A stretch of 18,876 nt of DNA from an uncultured Chloroflexota bacterium (GTDB lineage: Bacteria; Chloroflexota; Anaerolineae; Aggregatilineales; Phototrophicaceae): the NCBI GenBank assembly GCA_937927665.1, contig CALBRY010000072.1, positions 1-18,876 on the forward strand, given 5' to 3'. A model generated the notes under the pieces. It saw only the letters and a list, made by a program, of their open reading frames with translations, was not told the origin of the DNA and did not search any database. Shown piece by piece: positions 5,701 to 14,705 of this stretch. The translations under genes were made by a program, and so were the position numbers. The stretch's first letter is position 1; every line of letters starts with the position of its first letter.

Positions 5701-8660
5701 ACACTTCCGTCAAATCGTGATTGTAACTTTACGCCGTACATTTTGAACAAGTTATCGCGTTCACCTTGGTTTTCAGGGAACCCATAAGGTTTAAACTTTT
5801 CAAGGATTCCAGCTCGTTCGTTGTTCTGTAATAGCGCTCGATTTGACTGGAGAGTTCCTGCCAACGGCTCACCTAGTAGGAATTGCGAGTCATCCTTAGT
5901 CATAAGCAAGGCGATTCGGTAGCTGAAAAGAGCTAGTTGTTGTCTTCCAAAGTAACTATCAAAAGTTTTTGCATTATCACACCAAATCATAGAATGCACG
6001 CCTACTTCGGAACCACGTCGCCAGATTTCAATAAGCTTGTTTGCGTGTTCCGAAGGTTCATCTCTGCCTCCAAGTCGGGCTGGCACAGGTACCAGCGTAC
6101 TAAGACGATGCGCACCTATCAGAATAAAGAAGATGGTTGGCTCTTCGCCATTGTGTTGTTGCTCACGATCTTGTTGTCGTTGCTTAGTGATGGATGCAAT
6201 TTCATCTATAATCTCAAATGCCTCTTGCCAAAAACCAACTCTAATGTCTAAAAAACTGAAGTGACGCTGAAAATCTGTACACATATCGCTCCAGTTTTCG
6301 TTCTGAACACTCAGATCGATAATGCGAAAACGAACGAGATGTGGCGGATAGAATGCAGCTAAGCTAACCAAACTACCCCCAATCATGCCCATAACAGTGC
6401 GTTCATCGTCACCAATAACTACGCAATTAGAACGCCCTCGTCTTCGAAAGATCACACCTGTATGGGGTTTGATTTCGATAGCTTCCCCTATCCACGCTAT
6501 TGAAGGTTTCTCGCTCGCAATCCAATCTTTCGAGCCAAGAATTTCCTTTGTTTCTTGTCCTGATGGCCAGTCACTCAAATCGTACAATTGATTAAGTGGC
6601 GAATTATCCCCTATATCTGATGGCTGGTCGCCGCGAAAAATGATAGGTTCATGCTTTGGTTGAAATTTCCTTTCACTGCTACGAGCAAAATCATTGATTT
6701 GCTCTAGTATTGTCGGGAGAGCATCTTCTACTAACCGCGCGACTTGTCCAGGTTGATTTCGATCTTTTCGCCCGCCGTCATCGTTGTAAATTACTTCTCC
6801 CGCGCGCTCAAGCATATTTGCAACAGTAACATTGTCCGGTCCAAGGAGTGCAGCAACATCCTGTTCAAAAGACTGTAATACTATTCTCGTCGCAAACTGA
6901 CTATAAGTTGTTTTTGCTAGATTTGCGATCTGAACTGACTGCGAACCAAGAACGAGGTGAATTCCAAATCCACCACCACGACGAGCAAGATCCTCTAATA
7001 CTAGTCCAGCACGATTTGCAAGTACATCATTCTCGACAAAAATCCGTTGAAATTCATCGATTATTAGTACAATTCGAGGAAGGCTGTTGCCAGTTTGTTG
7101 ACGGTAACGAGTTATGTCTTCAACTCTTGCATCCTTGAACAATCGCCCACGGTGTTCTAGTTCTTCTTGAAGTCTACGCAGTACACTTAGGCCGAATTCT
7201 CTTTCGCTTTCTATCGAGATTACGCGTGCATGTGGAAGCCGTGCCATGGCATATGCATTAAAGGCAACACCCTCCTTGAAGTCCAGAAGGTAGAGCTCTA
7301 TTTCGTCTGGTGAATATTGCAGTGCGAGACCGATGATAAGGGTATGAAATAACGTTGTTTTTCCTGAGCGTGTACGTCCTCCAATTAAGGCGTGGACGGA
7401 AATGCGACCGTCTTCTCTTTTTCCGAGCCAGAACATAAGTTCATCGCGGGCTCCGGTGCGACCAATCGGAACCTGTATCATTTCTTTAGTATCGCCTTCC
7501 CACCATTTCGAGCGAGGAGGGGCAATTTTACTAAAGGGTATCCCTTTAAAAAGCTCGGATTTCGATTGCTTATTTACCTGGTCAAGCAAGTTATTAAACA
7601 GGTCGCTTGACGGGATATCATCAGGAATGAAGCTGTAAGTTTGGTCAGCCAATAGGAACGTGAACTGTTCGTTTGTTGCGGTAATGACATTTGCGGTTCG
7701 CTTTAGCGACTCGAAATCGAAGTCTCTAGGCATTGCAGAATCCAGATGTACATGCATTAGCAGATACACACCTGTTCGTACCCCTTTCTCTGCAATGCTC
7801 AACAGGCGGGTGGCAGCATCTGCATCGAATTTCGCAGGGAAATCTGCTAAGCAAAGAAACCGATAAGGCTCTACAACTTCTTCAGCGTCTCTGTTATACG
7901 CCTCAATGTTGTCATACTCTCTGGCTAAATATCTGAGCGTCACTCGCCTTAAATGCTCTGTTAGTTCGCGAAGTTGAACACGTATTTCATCGGATTCGCT
8001 GTAGACAGTATTTCCTCTAATGGATTCTGGAAGACGTTTAAAAGGAAAGTTATCTCCAAGACCAAGAGGATCTACAAATACAAATTTTGCTGACGAAACA
8101 GGAAAAGTTACTGCTACACGAGTTACCACTGACTGAAGTAGCCTGAGCGCTTTGGATTTTGCCGCTCCTTTCGACACGATCAAAATATGCTTGTAACCGG
8201 TCAAAGGAACAAGGGCGGGTACCATTGAAAATGGTCGCGGTACTCCAGTTTCTTTCACTATACCTAAGCGGACGCTGTTAGGGATAGATTTAGTGTCACC
8301 AAAACCACTGCGCTCAACTACTAGTCTAGTTAAAGGATCAATTTCGTTGCCGTGAGCGACCTCTTCAGTGAAGGATTTCCATTTAGGGGAGGTCCAGTCT
8401 GCCGCAAGAACACCCAATGCGTTAACAACTTCTGTCACGCTATCTTCAGCATTCTTCCGAAGCAGTGCATGCTTAGATTGAATATCTTGCAGCCTCTGCT
8501 GCAATTCTCTACCTAACCGTGCCTGTTCTCTATCATATTGTGATTTTATCTCTTCTTGATACTGCTCATTCCAATATTCCGAACTGATTGATGTTTGTCG
8601 GAGTTGAGAATACAAAAACAAGATACGCTTACGAATTTCATTCTCAGCGGATGACGACAT
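5697..8660 (-). CDS. Soluble FtsK/SpoIIIE-type (EssC-like) ATPase, 987 aa
   Basis: Residues 1-75 form a charged coiled coil with no membrane segment. A first, degenerate nucleotide-binding module spans about 150-300 (ILIVSKGAAKSKA in place of a P-loop). The central module is intact: Walker A GGRTRSGKTT (427-436), YLLDFKEG (457-464), Walker B RIVLIIDEF (529-537) and the sensor-like LGSQS (571-575). A third, degenerate module spans about 735-920 (VVIGDDERTVMG at the P-loop position, FFILIGAH without the acidic pair). Three tandem FtsK/SpoIIIE modules are the arrangement of EssC/EccC, the motor of type VII secretion. In those proteins, however, it is usually not the middle module alone that keeps its motifs, and an N-terminal membrane anchor is present. 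The first gene of a minus-strand operon, it overlaps the membrane protein gene by 4 bp. It probably drives substrate export or assembles at the membrane; a DNA-pumping or defence role cannot be excluded. Confidence 0.85.
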   Translation of the reverse strand: MSSSAENEIRKRILFLYSQLRQTSISSEYWNEQYQEEIKSQYDREQARLGRELQQRLQDIQSKHALLRKNAEDSVTEVVNALGVLAADWTSPKWKSFTEEVAHGNEIDPLTRLVVERSGFGDTKSIPNSVRLGIVKETGVPRPFSMVPALVPLTGYKHILIVSKGAAKSKALRLLQSVVTRVAVTFPVSSAKFVFVDPLGLGDNFPFKRLPESIRGNTVYSESDEIRVQLRELTEHLRRVTLRYLAREYDNIEAYNRDAEEVVEPYRFLCLADFPAKFDADAATRLLSIAEKGVRTGVYLLMHVHLDSAMPRDFDFESLKRTANVITATNEQFTFLLADQTYSFIPDDIPSSDLFNNLLDQVNKQSKSELFKGIPFSKIAPPRSKWWEGDTKEMIQVPIGRTGARDELMFWLGKREDGRISVHALIGGRTRSGKTTLFHTLIIGLALQYSPDEIELYLLDFKEGVAFNAYAMARLPHARVISIESEREFGLSVLRRLQEELEHRGRLFKDARVEDITRYRQQTGNSLPRIVLIIDEFQRIFVENDVLANRAGLVLEDLARRGGGFGIHLVLGSQSVQIANLAKTTYSQFATRIVLQSFEQDVAALLGPDNVTVANMLERAGEVIYNDDGGRKDRNQPGQVARLVEDALPTILEQINDFARSSERKFQPKHEPIIFRGDQPSDIGDNSPLNQLYDLSDWPSGQETKEILGSKDWIASEKPSIAWIGEAIEIKPHTGVIFRRRGRSNCVVIGDDERTVMGMIGGSLVSLAAFYPPHLVRFRIIDLSVQNENWSDMCTDFQRHFSFLDIRVGFWQEAFEIIDEIASITKQRQQDREQQHNGEEPTIFFILIGAHRLSTLVPVPARLGGRDEPSEHANKLIEIWRRGSEVGVHSMIWCDNAKTFDSYFGRQQLALFSYRIALLMTKDDSQFLLGEPLAGTLQSNRALLQNNERAGILEKFKPYGFPENQGERDNLFKMYGVKLQSRFDGSV

Positions 8661-8852
8661 AGCATTGCCTCAAGTTGAAATACTATTTACTAGCAGATTG
8701 TCTCTGTTTACACCAAGCATAACAGGAAAGTCTACCTTATGCTGTGTATTATATATGACTTTAATTATGTCTAATATATGACAATTATCGTTGAATTTAC
8801 GATGAGTCACTGTTGAAACGATGGACGACCACCAGTCTAATGGTTCATCCGC
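8661..8852 (-). promoter_or_regulatory. AT-rich upstream region of the FtsK-like operon
   Basis: This 192-bp stretch has no credible gene. On the minus strand it holds a TATAAT at 8748-8753. A weak TTAGAC box lies upstream at a spacing of 15, which is shorter than ideal. It ends at the left terminal repeat of the insertion sequence at 8853, so the operon's upstream control region may have been cut by that insertion. The box assignment is tentative. Confidence 0.3.
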
Positions 8853-8952
8853 TGTGGGGGCTACTTGAGCTATCCGGGCTGGAGTCAACTGCAAACGAAG
8901 CTAAAATGCATCACTTCGTGACCGACATCCCCGGCAACAACGAGAATTCTCG

Positions 8953-9121
8953 ATGCAACTTCAAGCTCTACGCTTAGCCATCTACCAAGCGCTCACGCGC
9001 CTTTTTATCGTACTTGAGCGATCCGTCAAGCAATGCTTCCAACCTGCCAAACCTCATCTAATAGGCGGCACCCTTGCAGACATCACGCGCAGCAAATCCG
9101 AGCTGATCGCGGAGAACGCCT
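8953..9121 (+). pseudogene. N-terminal part of the split outer transposase
   Basis: ATG at 8953 opens a frame MQLQALRLAIYQALTRLFIV followed by SKSELIAENA, which breaks at the inner IS. Removing the inner element and one copy of the target duplication joins it in frame to the downstream part as ELIAENAFLRQQLIVLQRQ, a typical N-terminal helix of this transposase family. The continuation into the inner IS (LYGSSRLTPKRR) is an artefact of the insertion. On its own this piece has no catalytic residues. Confidence 0.75.
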
Positions 9122-9169
9122 TGTACGGGTCTTCTCGCTTAACTCCGAAAAGAAGATACAGACATCGTG
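9122..9169. repeat. Left inverted repeat of the inner IS
   Basis: This 48-bp sequence begins TGTACGGGTCTTCTCGC and ends GACATCGTG. It is the exact reverse complement of 10513-10560. Confidence 0.95.
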
Positions 9170-9224
9170 GCTCGTATTCAGGCTGGAGTGGATGCATACG
9201 AGGTAAGTGGGGTGAAGAAGCGTT

Positions 9225-10466
9225 TTAGCGAGTGTCGGTTGTGCGTGCTTCAGTCAGCATCTGCTCAAGATAATCTTGGAAGGCAAGTGGATGCCTGACG
9301 AGCCCTTGGATCTCTTTTTCCAGCAAGACCGTACTCCCTTGCAGAATGCGGAAGACCGTTCGTTCGGCGTCGAGCAAGACGCCTACCCGTTTCCCCGCTT
9401 GCTCATAACCGACATAGTAATCGTGCCGCCCAATGCCTACCGTCCCGTTCTGGGCAACCCGTCGCCTGAAAATGCGACGATGAAAAGACGTCAGCCAGGC
9501 ATCCGGGTGAATGCTGTCTGGAACGGGTGGCAGTGTTGGCAAGTTGGGGAACGCCTTGAACGGGGGACGGTTGCCACAGACTAGAGACTGGTGAGCACGC
9601 TCGTGGTTGTAGAAGTCACGATACAGGCGCAGAACCTCAGCCGCATCCAACCAGTCCCGTGGGGGATCCAGCCAGAGACACTCGTATTTGAGGGTGCGCA
9701 CGGAGCGCTCCGCAAACGGTTTGTCCTGCGGTCTGCCCGGTTCCACGATATCCGGTTCCACCCCTAAGCAGAGGAGAAAACGCATCAGGGCGGAAGGGTA
9801 ACCATCCATCAACCAGTTCCCGACAAACCGGGCGTCATTGTCAAAGCGCAGCTTCTTTGGCAGCCCCATCAGCAGGAAAATTCGAGCGACCGCCAGGAGT
9901 GCGGTCTCCGCGTTGAAATGGGCGTGGGTTGGTGTGTCGACCAGAATCGACGTTCCACGATCCACCACCGTCAGGAACTCAAAGGCATCTCCCAACTGCC
10001 CGAAATCCATTTCCCAATGGCGCAGGGGTTCTGGACGCTCCACGGGATGATGAACGGTGACCCGCGTGGGTATGCGTCCCGCGTCTTTGAGAATTTGCCA
10101 GATTTTGCGCGGCGAACGCGGAAGATACACGCCACTGGACGACAAGTCGCCTTCGCGATGCAGGTGATACAGAATGGTCTTCGCTCCCACCACCCGCCCG
10201 TAGCGCTGTTTGAGCTCGTCACGCAGACTGAGAATCGCATCGCGCACCAACGGCACGATCTGAAATGGATGATGATGCGGTGCGCGCGACTGGCTCTTGA
10301 ACATCGCCAGCGACGGCGGTTGCGCCTCCCGAAACCGTTTCAACCATTTCTTCACCCAGCTCAAACTGCGTTCGAGCGTTGTCGCCAACTGCCTCAGTGT
10401 CCAGTCGGGGTGCGCTCCACGCAGCTGATACAAACGAACCCGGTCAAGTTCCCACTCGCTCTCCAT
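9225..10466 (-). CDS. rve-type DDE transposase of the inner IS (IS481-like), 413 aa
   Basis: Residues 5-48 form a helix-turn-helix (HPDWTLRQLATTLERSLSWV). The integrase-core domain spans about 140-310, with Asp154 in HWEMDFGQ, Asp209 in LRFDNDARF and Glu253 in GRPQDKPFAERSVRTLK as the likely catalytic triad, followed by FYNHERAHQSL. Residues 320-413 are a beta-rich C-terminal domain (VGIGRHDYYVGYEQAGKRVG), as seen in IS481/IS21/Mu-like transposases. The ATG at 10464-10466 has a GGAGG-type ribosome site just upstream. The frame has no disruption and the element's ends are perfect, so it is likely active or recently active. It would cut and join the IS ends; the exact family assignment needs comparison with reference elements. 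Confidence 0.9.
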   Translation of the reverse strand: MESEWELDRVRLYQLRGAHPDWTLRQLATTLERSLSWVKKWLKRFREAQPPSLAMFKSQSRAPHHHPFQIVPLVRDAILSLRDELKQRYGRVVGAKTILYHLHREGDLSSSGVYLPRSPRKIWQILKDAGRIPTRVTVHHPVERPEPLRHWEMDFGQLGDAFEFLTVVDRGTSILVDTPTHAHFNAETALLAVARIFLLMGLPKKLRFDNDARFVGNWLMDGYPSALMRFLLCLGVEPDIVEPGRPQDKPFAERSVRTLKYECLWLDPPRDWLDAAEVLRLYRDFYNHERAHQSLVCGNRPPFKAFPNLPTLPPVPDSIHPDAWLTSFHRRIFRRRVAQNGTVGIGRHDYYVGYEQAGKRVGVLLDAERTVFRILQGSTVLLEKEIQGLVRHPLAFQDYLEQMLTEARTTDTR

Positions 10467-10512
10467 CCTGCTCCCTCCATTCTCATGGTTGAAGGGCTGG
10501 ATCTTAACGAGT

Positions 10513-10560
10513 CACGATGTCTGTATCTTCTTTTCGGAGTTAAGCGAGAAGACCCGTACA
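10513..10560. repeat. Right inverted repeat of the inner IS
   Basis: This 48-bp sequence ends GAAGACCCGTACA and is the exact reverse complement of 9122-9169. It is followed by CGCCT, the second copy of the target duplication. Confidence 0.95.
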
Positions 10561-10565
10561 CGCCT

Positions 10566-11524
10566 TTCTGCGCCAACAACTGATTGTGCTCCAACGTCAA
10601 ACCAAGCGTCCCGTCCTCACCTCACGCGACCGCACCCTCCTCGTCTTGCTGGCAAGTCAGCTTCGATGGTGGCGAGAGGCACTGATGATCGTCAAACCAG
10701 ATACGCTGCTGAGTTGGCATCGTCAGGGTTTCCGTTTGTTCTGGCATCACAAGTCTAAAGCCAAAACTCCACAGCCTCGTGTCCCCGAAAACGTGATCGC
10801 GCTCATCCACACCATGGCACTGGACAATCGCTTGTGGGGATCAAAACGCATTCGCGATGAACTGAGAAAATTGGGCTATCATCTGACCAAACGCACCGTC
10901 GCCAAGTACATGCGCCAAGTTCGATCTACCCCACCGGCTCGTAAACCCAGTCAGACGTGGGGCAGCTTTCTGAAGAATCACGCCTCTGACATCTGGGCTT
11001 GCGATTTCCTTCAGACCTATGACATCTGGTTTCGCACGCTCTTTGTCTTCTTCATCATTGAATTAGGTTCGCGGCGCGTCGTTCATTTTGCCGTGACCGC
11101 TCACCCAACCGATGCATGGGTCGCCCAGCAGTTGCGCGAAGCAACACCTTTCGACACACGTCCTCGGTTCTTGATTCGCGATAACGACCGGAAATATGCT
11201 GCCGAATTCGAGCGGGCTGCCAGTGGTATCACTATCCTGCGTACACCCATCCGCGCTCCCAAAGCCAATGCCGTGTGTGAACGCTTTCTGGGAAGTGTGC
11301 GCCGCGAATGTTTGGATCACATCATCATTCTCAACGAGCGTCACTTGCATCGTGTGATGAAGGAGTACGTTGACTATTTTAATGCTGCACGACCTCATCA
11401 AGGTATCGCCGGAGAGGTGCCAGTTCCATCCATGAGCTCAGTTTCAGAGTCAAGCCGAAGTACGCAAATCACTGCGCTTCCCATACTCGGTGGGTTACAT
11501 CATGACTATCGACGGGCGGCATGA
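10566..11524 (+). pseudogene. C-terminal part of the split outer transposase (rve family)
   Basis: The frame continues from the 8953-9121 piece with FLRQQLIVLQRQTKRP, then runs undisturbed to a TGA at 11522-11524. It carries KPDTLLSWHRQGFRLFW, an IS3-type middle region (WGSKRIRDEL, GYHLTKRTVAKYM) and the integrase core. The core contains an Asp in IWACDFLQTYD, an Asp in RFLIRDNDRKY and a Glu in NAVCERFLGSVRRECLDH, followed by FNAARPHQGI and a terminal HHDYRRAA. With the N-terminal piece it would make a protein of about 375 aa. It was intact at the moment of insertion, since the only defect is the inner IS. An internal start at 10586 could give a 312-aa protein with all three catalytic residues, but it would lack the N-terminal part. 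Confidence 0.85.
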
Positions 11525-11564
11525 AGCGCAGTGGCTCCCTCAGATACACAAAGTAGCCCCCACA

Positions 11565-11992
11565 GGTGAGATGCTACCAATATACCGCCATCGATGATGC
11601 GGCTCGCATTCGAGCTTTACGAGTCTTCCCGAAACACAACCAAGAGTGTGCGCCATCCAGTTTATCGATGATGTGATCGAAAAGTTTCCGTTTCGGATCA
11701 ACACGGTCAGATAGCATGTCGAAGACCAAGGTATCCAGCATGGCTACATCAAACCGCGACCCCCTCAGCTCAACGGAAAAGTCGAACGATCCCACCGAAC
11801 CGATGAGACCGAGTTTTATCAACTGCTCACCTATACCGATGACGTTGATTTGAATTCCAAGCTTGAGGCATGGGAATATTTATATTATTATGATCGACCC
11901 CATCTTTCTCTTCATGGTAAAACGCCTTACGAAGTGATGCGGTCTCTTTTAAACTAATCGGATATATGTCTCACAGGGTATGAGGTATCACA
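11565..11992 (+). pseudogene. Decayed IS481-type transposase, C-terminal half, with right element end
   Basis: Starting at the outer IS border, the frames read YQYTAIDDAARIRALRVFPK, then after a one-base frameshift near 11655 IQFIDDVIEKFPFRINTVR, a stop, HVEDQGIQHGYIKPRPPQLN, GKVERSHRTDETEFYQLLTY, YYDRPHLSLHGKTPYEV and a TAA at 11954-11956. This is the typical C-terminal half of an IS481 transposase. The segment with the second catalytic Asp (normally about a dozen residues before HVEDQGIQH) is deleted. The element's right end, GGTATGAGGTATCACA, finishes at 11992. The N-terminal half is not found left of 8853. Confidence 0.8.
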
Positions 11993-12107
11993 GACTGCAC
12001 AGTTGCCCTCAATTCGGTAGGTAACAAAATTACTTTAGCAGTCCGAGTTGAGTCGAAGTCTAGACCATATATGTATCTTGAAACGGTTAACTGGGAATAA
12101 GTAAGAC

Positions 12108-14675
12108 ATGTCTACAGAAGATCAAACCTCTTTTGAACTTGACTACAATCGCATGATACAGGTAGACGAATATACCTTGCGTAATTTAGGTGCTCATCTT
12201 GCGGCTGCTACACATCGAGAAAAATTACATCAGCTATTGGTCAAGAATGCTGCATGGTATCGAGCCAAACAGGAACGTCTGGGAAACACAAGTAATTTCA
12301 CAGCTGAGTTGGAATTGGCATTAACTCTATATAACGATCCTTTGCTTGCACAGGAAATCATTGAAGTTGTGCAATTATATGCAGCTAGAGAGGTTACGAA
12401 TTCGGACCAAAGTGAGCACTCAGACTTAGAAATTCAATTCTTGACCGCCTTAAATAAGGACCAAGATGCACTTAACATCATTCTTACTCGCAATGATCCT
12501 CTGCATCAGCTAGATGGATTGTTGACATTTCATAAGGGTTTGCGCAAGCGTGGAGAATTACGTCCGCAACTATTGGAAGATGCTAGGGTTAAGAGTGCCG
12601 AAATACATCATCGGGTCATCAGAGTGGAACGTCTCTATCAGCTTGCATGCGAAATGCTCGAAGCAAAAATGTTGCTCGAAGCAAGAGAATTAATTGATGA
12701 AATTAGTAATGTTATCCCAAGTATACGTCGAATTGATTACAGACATAAGCTTTATATTCTATTGGCAGATATACACATCTATCTCAATCAAGTGACGAAG
12801 TGTTTAGACATTATCAAGTTTCTTTTAGCAGATCTTCAGAACCTGCAACAAGCTGCCAAAGTAGGTACTCTAAACGGTTGCTCATGGCTGCTACACAAAG
12901 TTGGTCATCGACGACAAGCTCGTGCACTCATCAAACGTTCACAGCGCATAGCACAAGCTGTAAAAGATGAATGGAATCAATCTGCTGCATTCGCAGATAT
13001 TGCAATTACGCTTGTAAAATGTGGGAAAGTGCAAGAGGCAGCAGTATTCTTTGAAACATATCCCCCGAAATTCTCGAGTACTACTACAAAATCCGATATC
13101 GCGTTGATCCTAGCGGAACAGCAGGAATATGAAGAAGCTCTCCAATGGGCTAGAGGTATTTCAGAAACTAGTGTTAGGAAAGCAACTCTCGAAAACATAG
13201 CGTGTGAGATGTTGGAAAACAGAATCAGTAGGGCATCCGAGATTTTCCATGAGGTAAGCCGAGACAAAAGCATTAGCAATATTGGAGATGAACCGGAGCG
13301 TTCAGAGTTATATTTGCAACTAGGTCTAAAAATGCAATTACAAGACACTGATGAAAATATCAATACCGTAAAAAACATTGAGAATGAGTATCTGAAAACG
13401 TCAGCTGAAAAACACCTTATCGATAAATTGGCGGTAGACTTCTCAAATTTTGGTGACGCTCAAGCTTTTCGAGAAGCGGTTAGAATTGCATACGATTTAG
13501 AAGATGAGTTGGAACAAGCAAACGCATTGAGTCGTTTAGCTAAGTCGGTAGCTGAAACCGGAGATTTTCAAGTCGCTTCTAATATCGCTGCGACTATCAC
13601 ACATATATGGCACCGATCACATGCGCAACGTACAATCGCACTGATTGGCGCGAATAATCGAATGTATCTTATGTCAAGAAACCTTATCCATTTAATTGAT
13701 GATAACTGGCAGAGAGCTGAAGCTCTTCGAGAACTATCGCTTGCTTTAGCACAGGCAGGTCGATTTGAGGAAGCTCAAGAGACCGCAAACGTGATAGAAG
13801 AGGATTGGCAGAGAGCTGAAGCTCTTCGAGAACTATCGCTTACTTTAGCGCAGACAGGTCGATTTGAGGAAGCTCAAGAGACCGCAAACGTGATAGAAGA
13901 GGATTGGCAGAGAGCTGAAGCTCTTCGAGAACTATCGCTTACTTTAGCGCAGATAGGACGGTTTGAGGAAGCTCAACAAACTGCAAATGCAATAACAAAC
14001 GATTTACAAAAGATTTCATGGCTATGTCGTTACTCATTCACATGTGCAAAAGCAGGTAATTTTGAAGAGACTTCTTCAGCTGTGCAAAGGGCGACAAAAG
14101 CAGCAGAGGATTTAACAGATAAAGCTGTTCAGGCAACTGCCTTCCGAGAAATAGCCTCTACACTTGCAGAGCTGAATTGGCACGATGAGGCAAATTTTGC
14201 TATTGATAAAGCAAAGAGGGCGGCGGAAGTCATACAAGATGATAATATTCGAGCAATTGCCTTTCGTGAAATTGCAGCTATTTTGGCACAACTGGAGCGA
14301 AACGATGAGGCTAGACAAATCGTTGACAAAATAAATATAGAAACTCAATATTTGATGGGGATGTACAAGTTAAGCGAAATATTTGCACAGGCAGGGAACA
14401 TTGAAGAAGCAACAGCAACCATAAGAAAATATAGTGAGGAAGTGGATATACATTCGACTACCTTAGGTACCATTGTAGAAGTTGAATTAGAAAAAGCTAA
14501 CTTCAAAAATGCTTTTGCTGCTATGAATCTCCACGATCTTAGTCTATTTCTGCAGGCAATCGAAAACTGCGGTATTTATTTTGAGCAAGTAGAAGTTGGT
14601 TTATCATTGTCTGTCCGTTCAGCGGCAATGCACATTGCCGCTTGGATTGACCATGATTGGGAAATGTTCGTATAA
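12108..14675 (+). CDS. Large helical-repeat (TPR-like) protein, candidate sensor of a STAND defence locus
   Basis: This is an 855-aa, almost entirely helical protein. Residues 17-90 form a distinct N-terminal region (VDEYTLRNLGAHLAAATHRE; AAWYRAKQERLGN) that is also found, frameshifted, downstream of the STAND gene at 18.5 kb. From about residue 180 to 800 there are degenerate helix-pair repeats of 33-38 aa with A/L-rich faces (LAQAGRFEEAQETA type), related to TPR. Residues 533-631 hold three near-identical copies. No enzyme motif, P-loop, signal peptide or membrane segment is seen. Repeat arrays like this usually bind proteins or peptides, and in STAND proteins they form the C-terminal ligand sensor. 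Here the array is a separate gene, convergent with a TIR-STAND gene that lacks repeats. The sensor role is inference; a general scaffold is the alternative. Confidence 0.8.
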   Translation: MSTEDQTSFELDYNRMIQVDEYTLRNLGAHLAAATHREKLHQLLVKNAAWYRAKQERLGNTSNFTAELELALTLYNDPLLAQEIIEVVQLYAAREVTNSDQSEHSDLEIQFLTALNKDQDALNIILTRNDPLHQLDGLLTFHKGLRKRGELRPQLLEDARVKSAEIHHRVIRVERLYQLACEMLEAKMLLEARELIDEISNVIPSIRRIDYRHKLYILLADIHIYLNQVTKCLDIIKFLLADLQNLQQAAKVGTLNGCSWLLHKVGHRRQARALIKRSQRIAQAVKDEWNQSAAFADIAITLVKCGKVQEAAVFFETYPPKFSSTTTKSDIALILAEQQEYEEALQWARGISETSVRKATLENIACEMLENRISRASEIFHEVSRDKSISNIGDEPERSELYLQLGLKMQLQDTDENINTVKNIENEYLKTSAEKHLIDKLAVDFSNFGDAQAFREAVRIAYDLEDELEQANALSRLAKSVAETGDFQVASNIAATITHIWHRSHAQRTIALIGANNRMYLMSRNLIHLIDDNWQRAEALRELSLALAQAGRFEEAQETANVIEEDWQRAEALRELSLTLAQTGRFEEAQETANVIEEDWQRAEALRELSLTLAQIGRFEEAQQTANAITNDLQKISWLCRYSFTCAKAGNFEETSSAVQRATKAAEDLTDKAVQATAFREIASTLAELNWHDEANFAIDKAKRAAEVIQDDNIRAIAFREIAAILAQLERNDEARQIVDKINIETQYLMGMYKLSEIFAQAGNIEEATATIRKYSEEVDIHSTTLGTIVEVELEKANFKNAFAAMNLHDLSLFLQAIENCGIYFEQVEVGLSLSVRSAAMHIAAWIDHDWEMFV
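13704..14000 (+). repeat. Three tandem 99-bp coding repeats
   Basis: The units are 13704-13802, 13803-13901 and 13902-14000, each encoding 33 residues of the form [ND]WQRAEALRELSL, LAQ, G-R-F-E-E-A-Q. Units 1 and 2 differ at only a few bases. Unit 3 matches unit 2 in its first two thirds and then diverges. The rest of the protein's repeats are far more degenerate, so these arose by recent in-frame duplication. Confidence 0.95.
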
Positions 14676-14705
14676 TAGTGGCTAGGTTTGTTGAGGAGGA
14701 TGCAA

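Larger units (their letters stand above)
9122..10560 (-). mobile_element. Inner insertion sequence, 1439 bp, with perfect 48-bp inverted repeats
   Basis: The left end 9122-9169 and right end 10513-10560 are exact inverted copies over 48 bp, starting TGTACGGGTCTTCTCGC. A direct repeat CGCCT flanks the element (9117-9121 and 10561-10565). If the ends are drawn one base further in, the duplication becomes ACGCCTT (7 bp); both readings restore the same target gene. The single gene inside is an intact 413-aa rve transposase on the minus strand. Perfect repeats, an intact gene and an undamaged target duplication indicate a recent insertion. Confidence 0.93.
8853..11564 (+). mobile_element. Composite nested insertion sequence (outer rve-type IS)
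   Basis: The outer element is bounded by TGTGGGGGCTACTT (8853-8866) and its inverted copy AAGTAGCCCCCACA (11551-11564). Without the inner insertion it would be about 1.27 kb, a normal size for an IS with one transposase. Its transposase gene is split by the inner element at 9122-10560. A truncated relative with the same right end lies at 2221-2569. No clear target duplication flanks the outer element, and its right flank is inside an IS481-type pseudogene whose left half is not present at the other end. A rearrangement after insertion is therefore likely. Confidence 0.8.

Noticed and set aside
8670..8894. 74-codon minus-strand frame between the FtsK-like gene and the IS
   Set aside because: It crosses the left terminal repeat of the outer IS, has no motif, and lies in an AT-rich upstream region. 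It is a chance frame.
9918..10583. 221-codon plus-strand frame
   Set aside because: It is antisense to the intact 413-aa transposase, which has a clear domain structure. The frame is a by-product of that gene's codon use.
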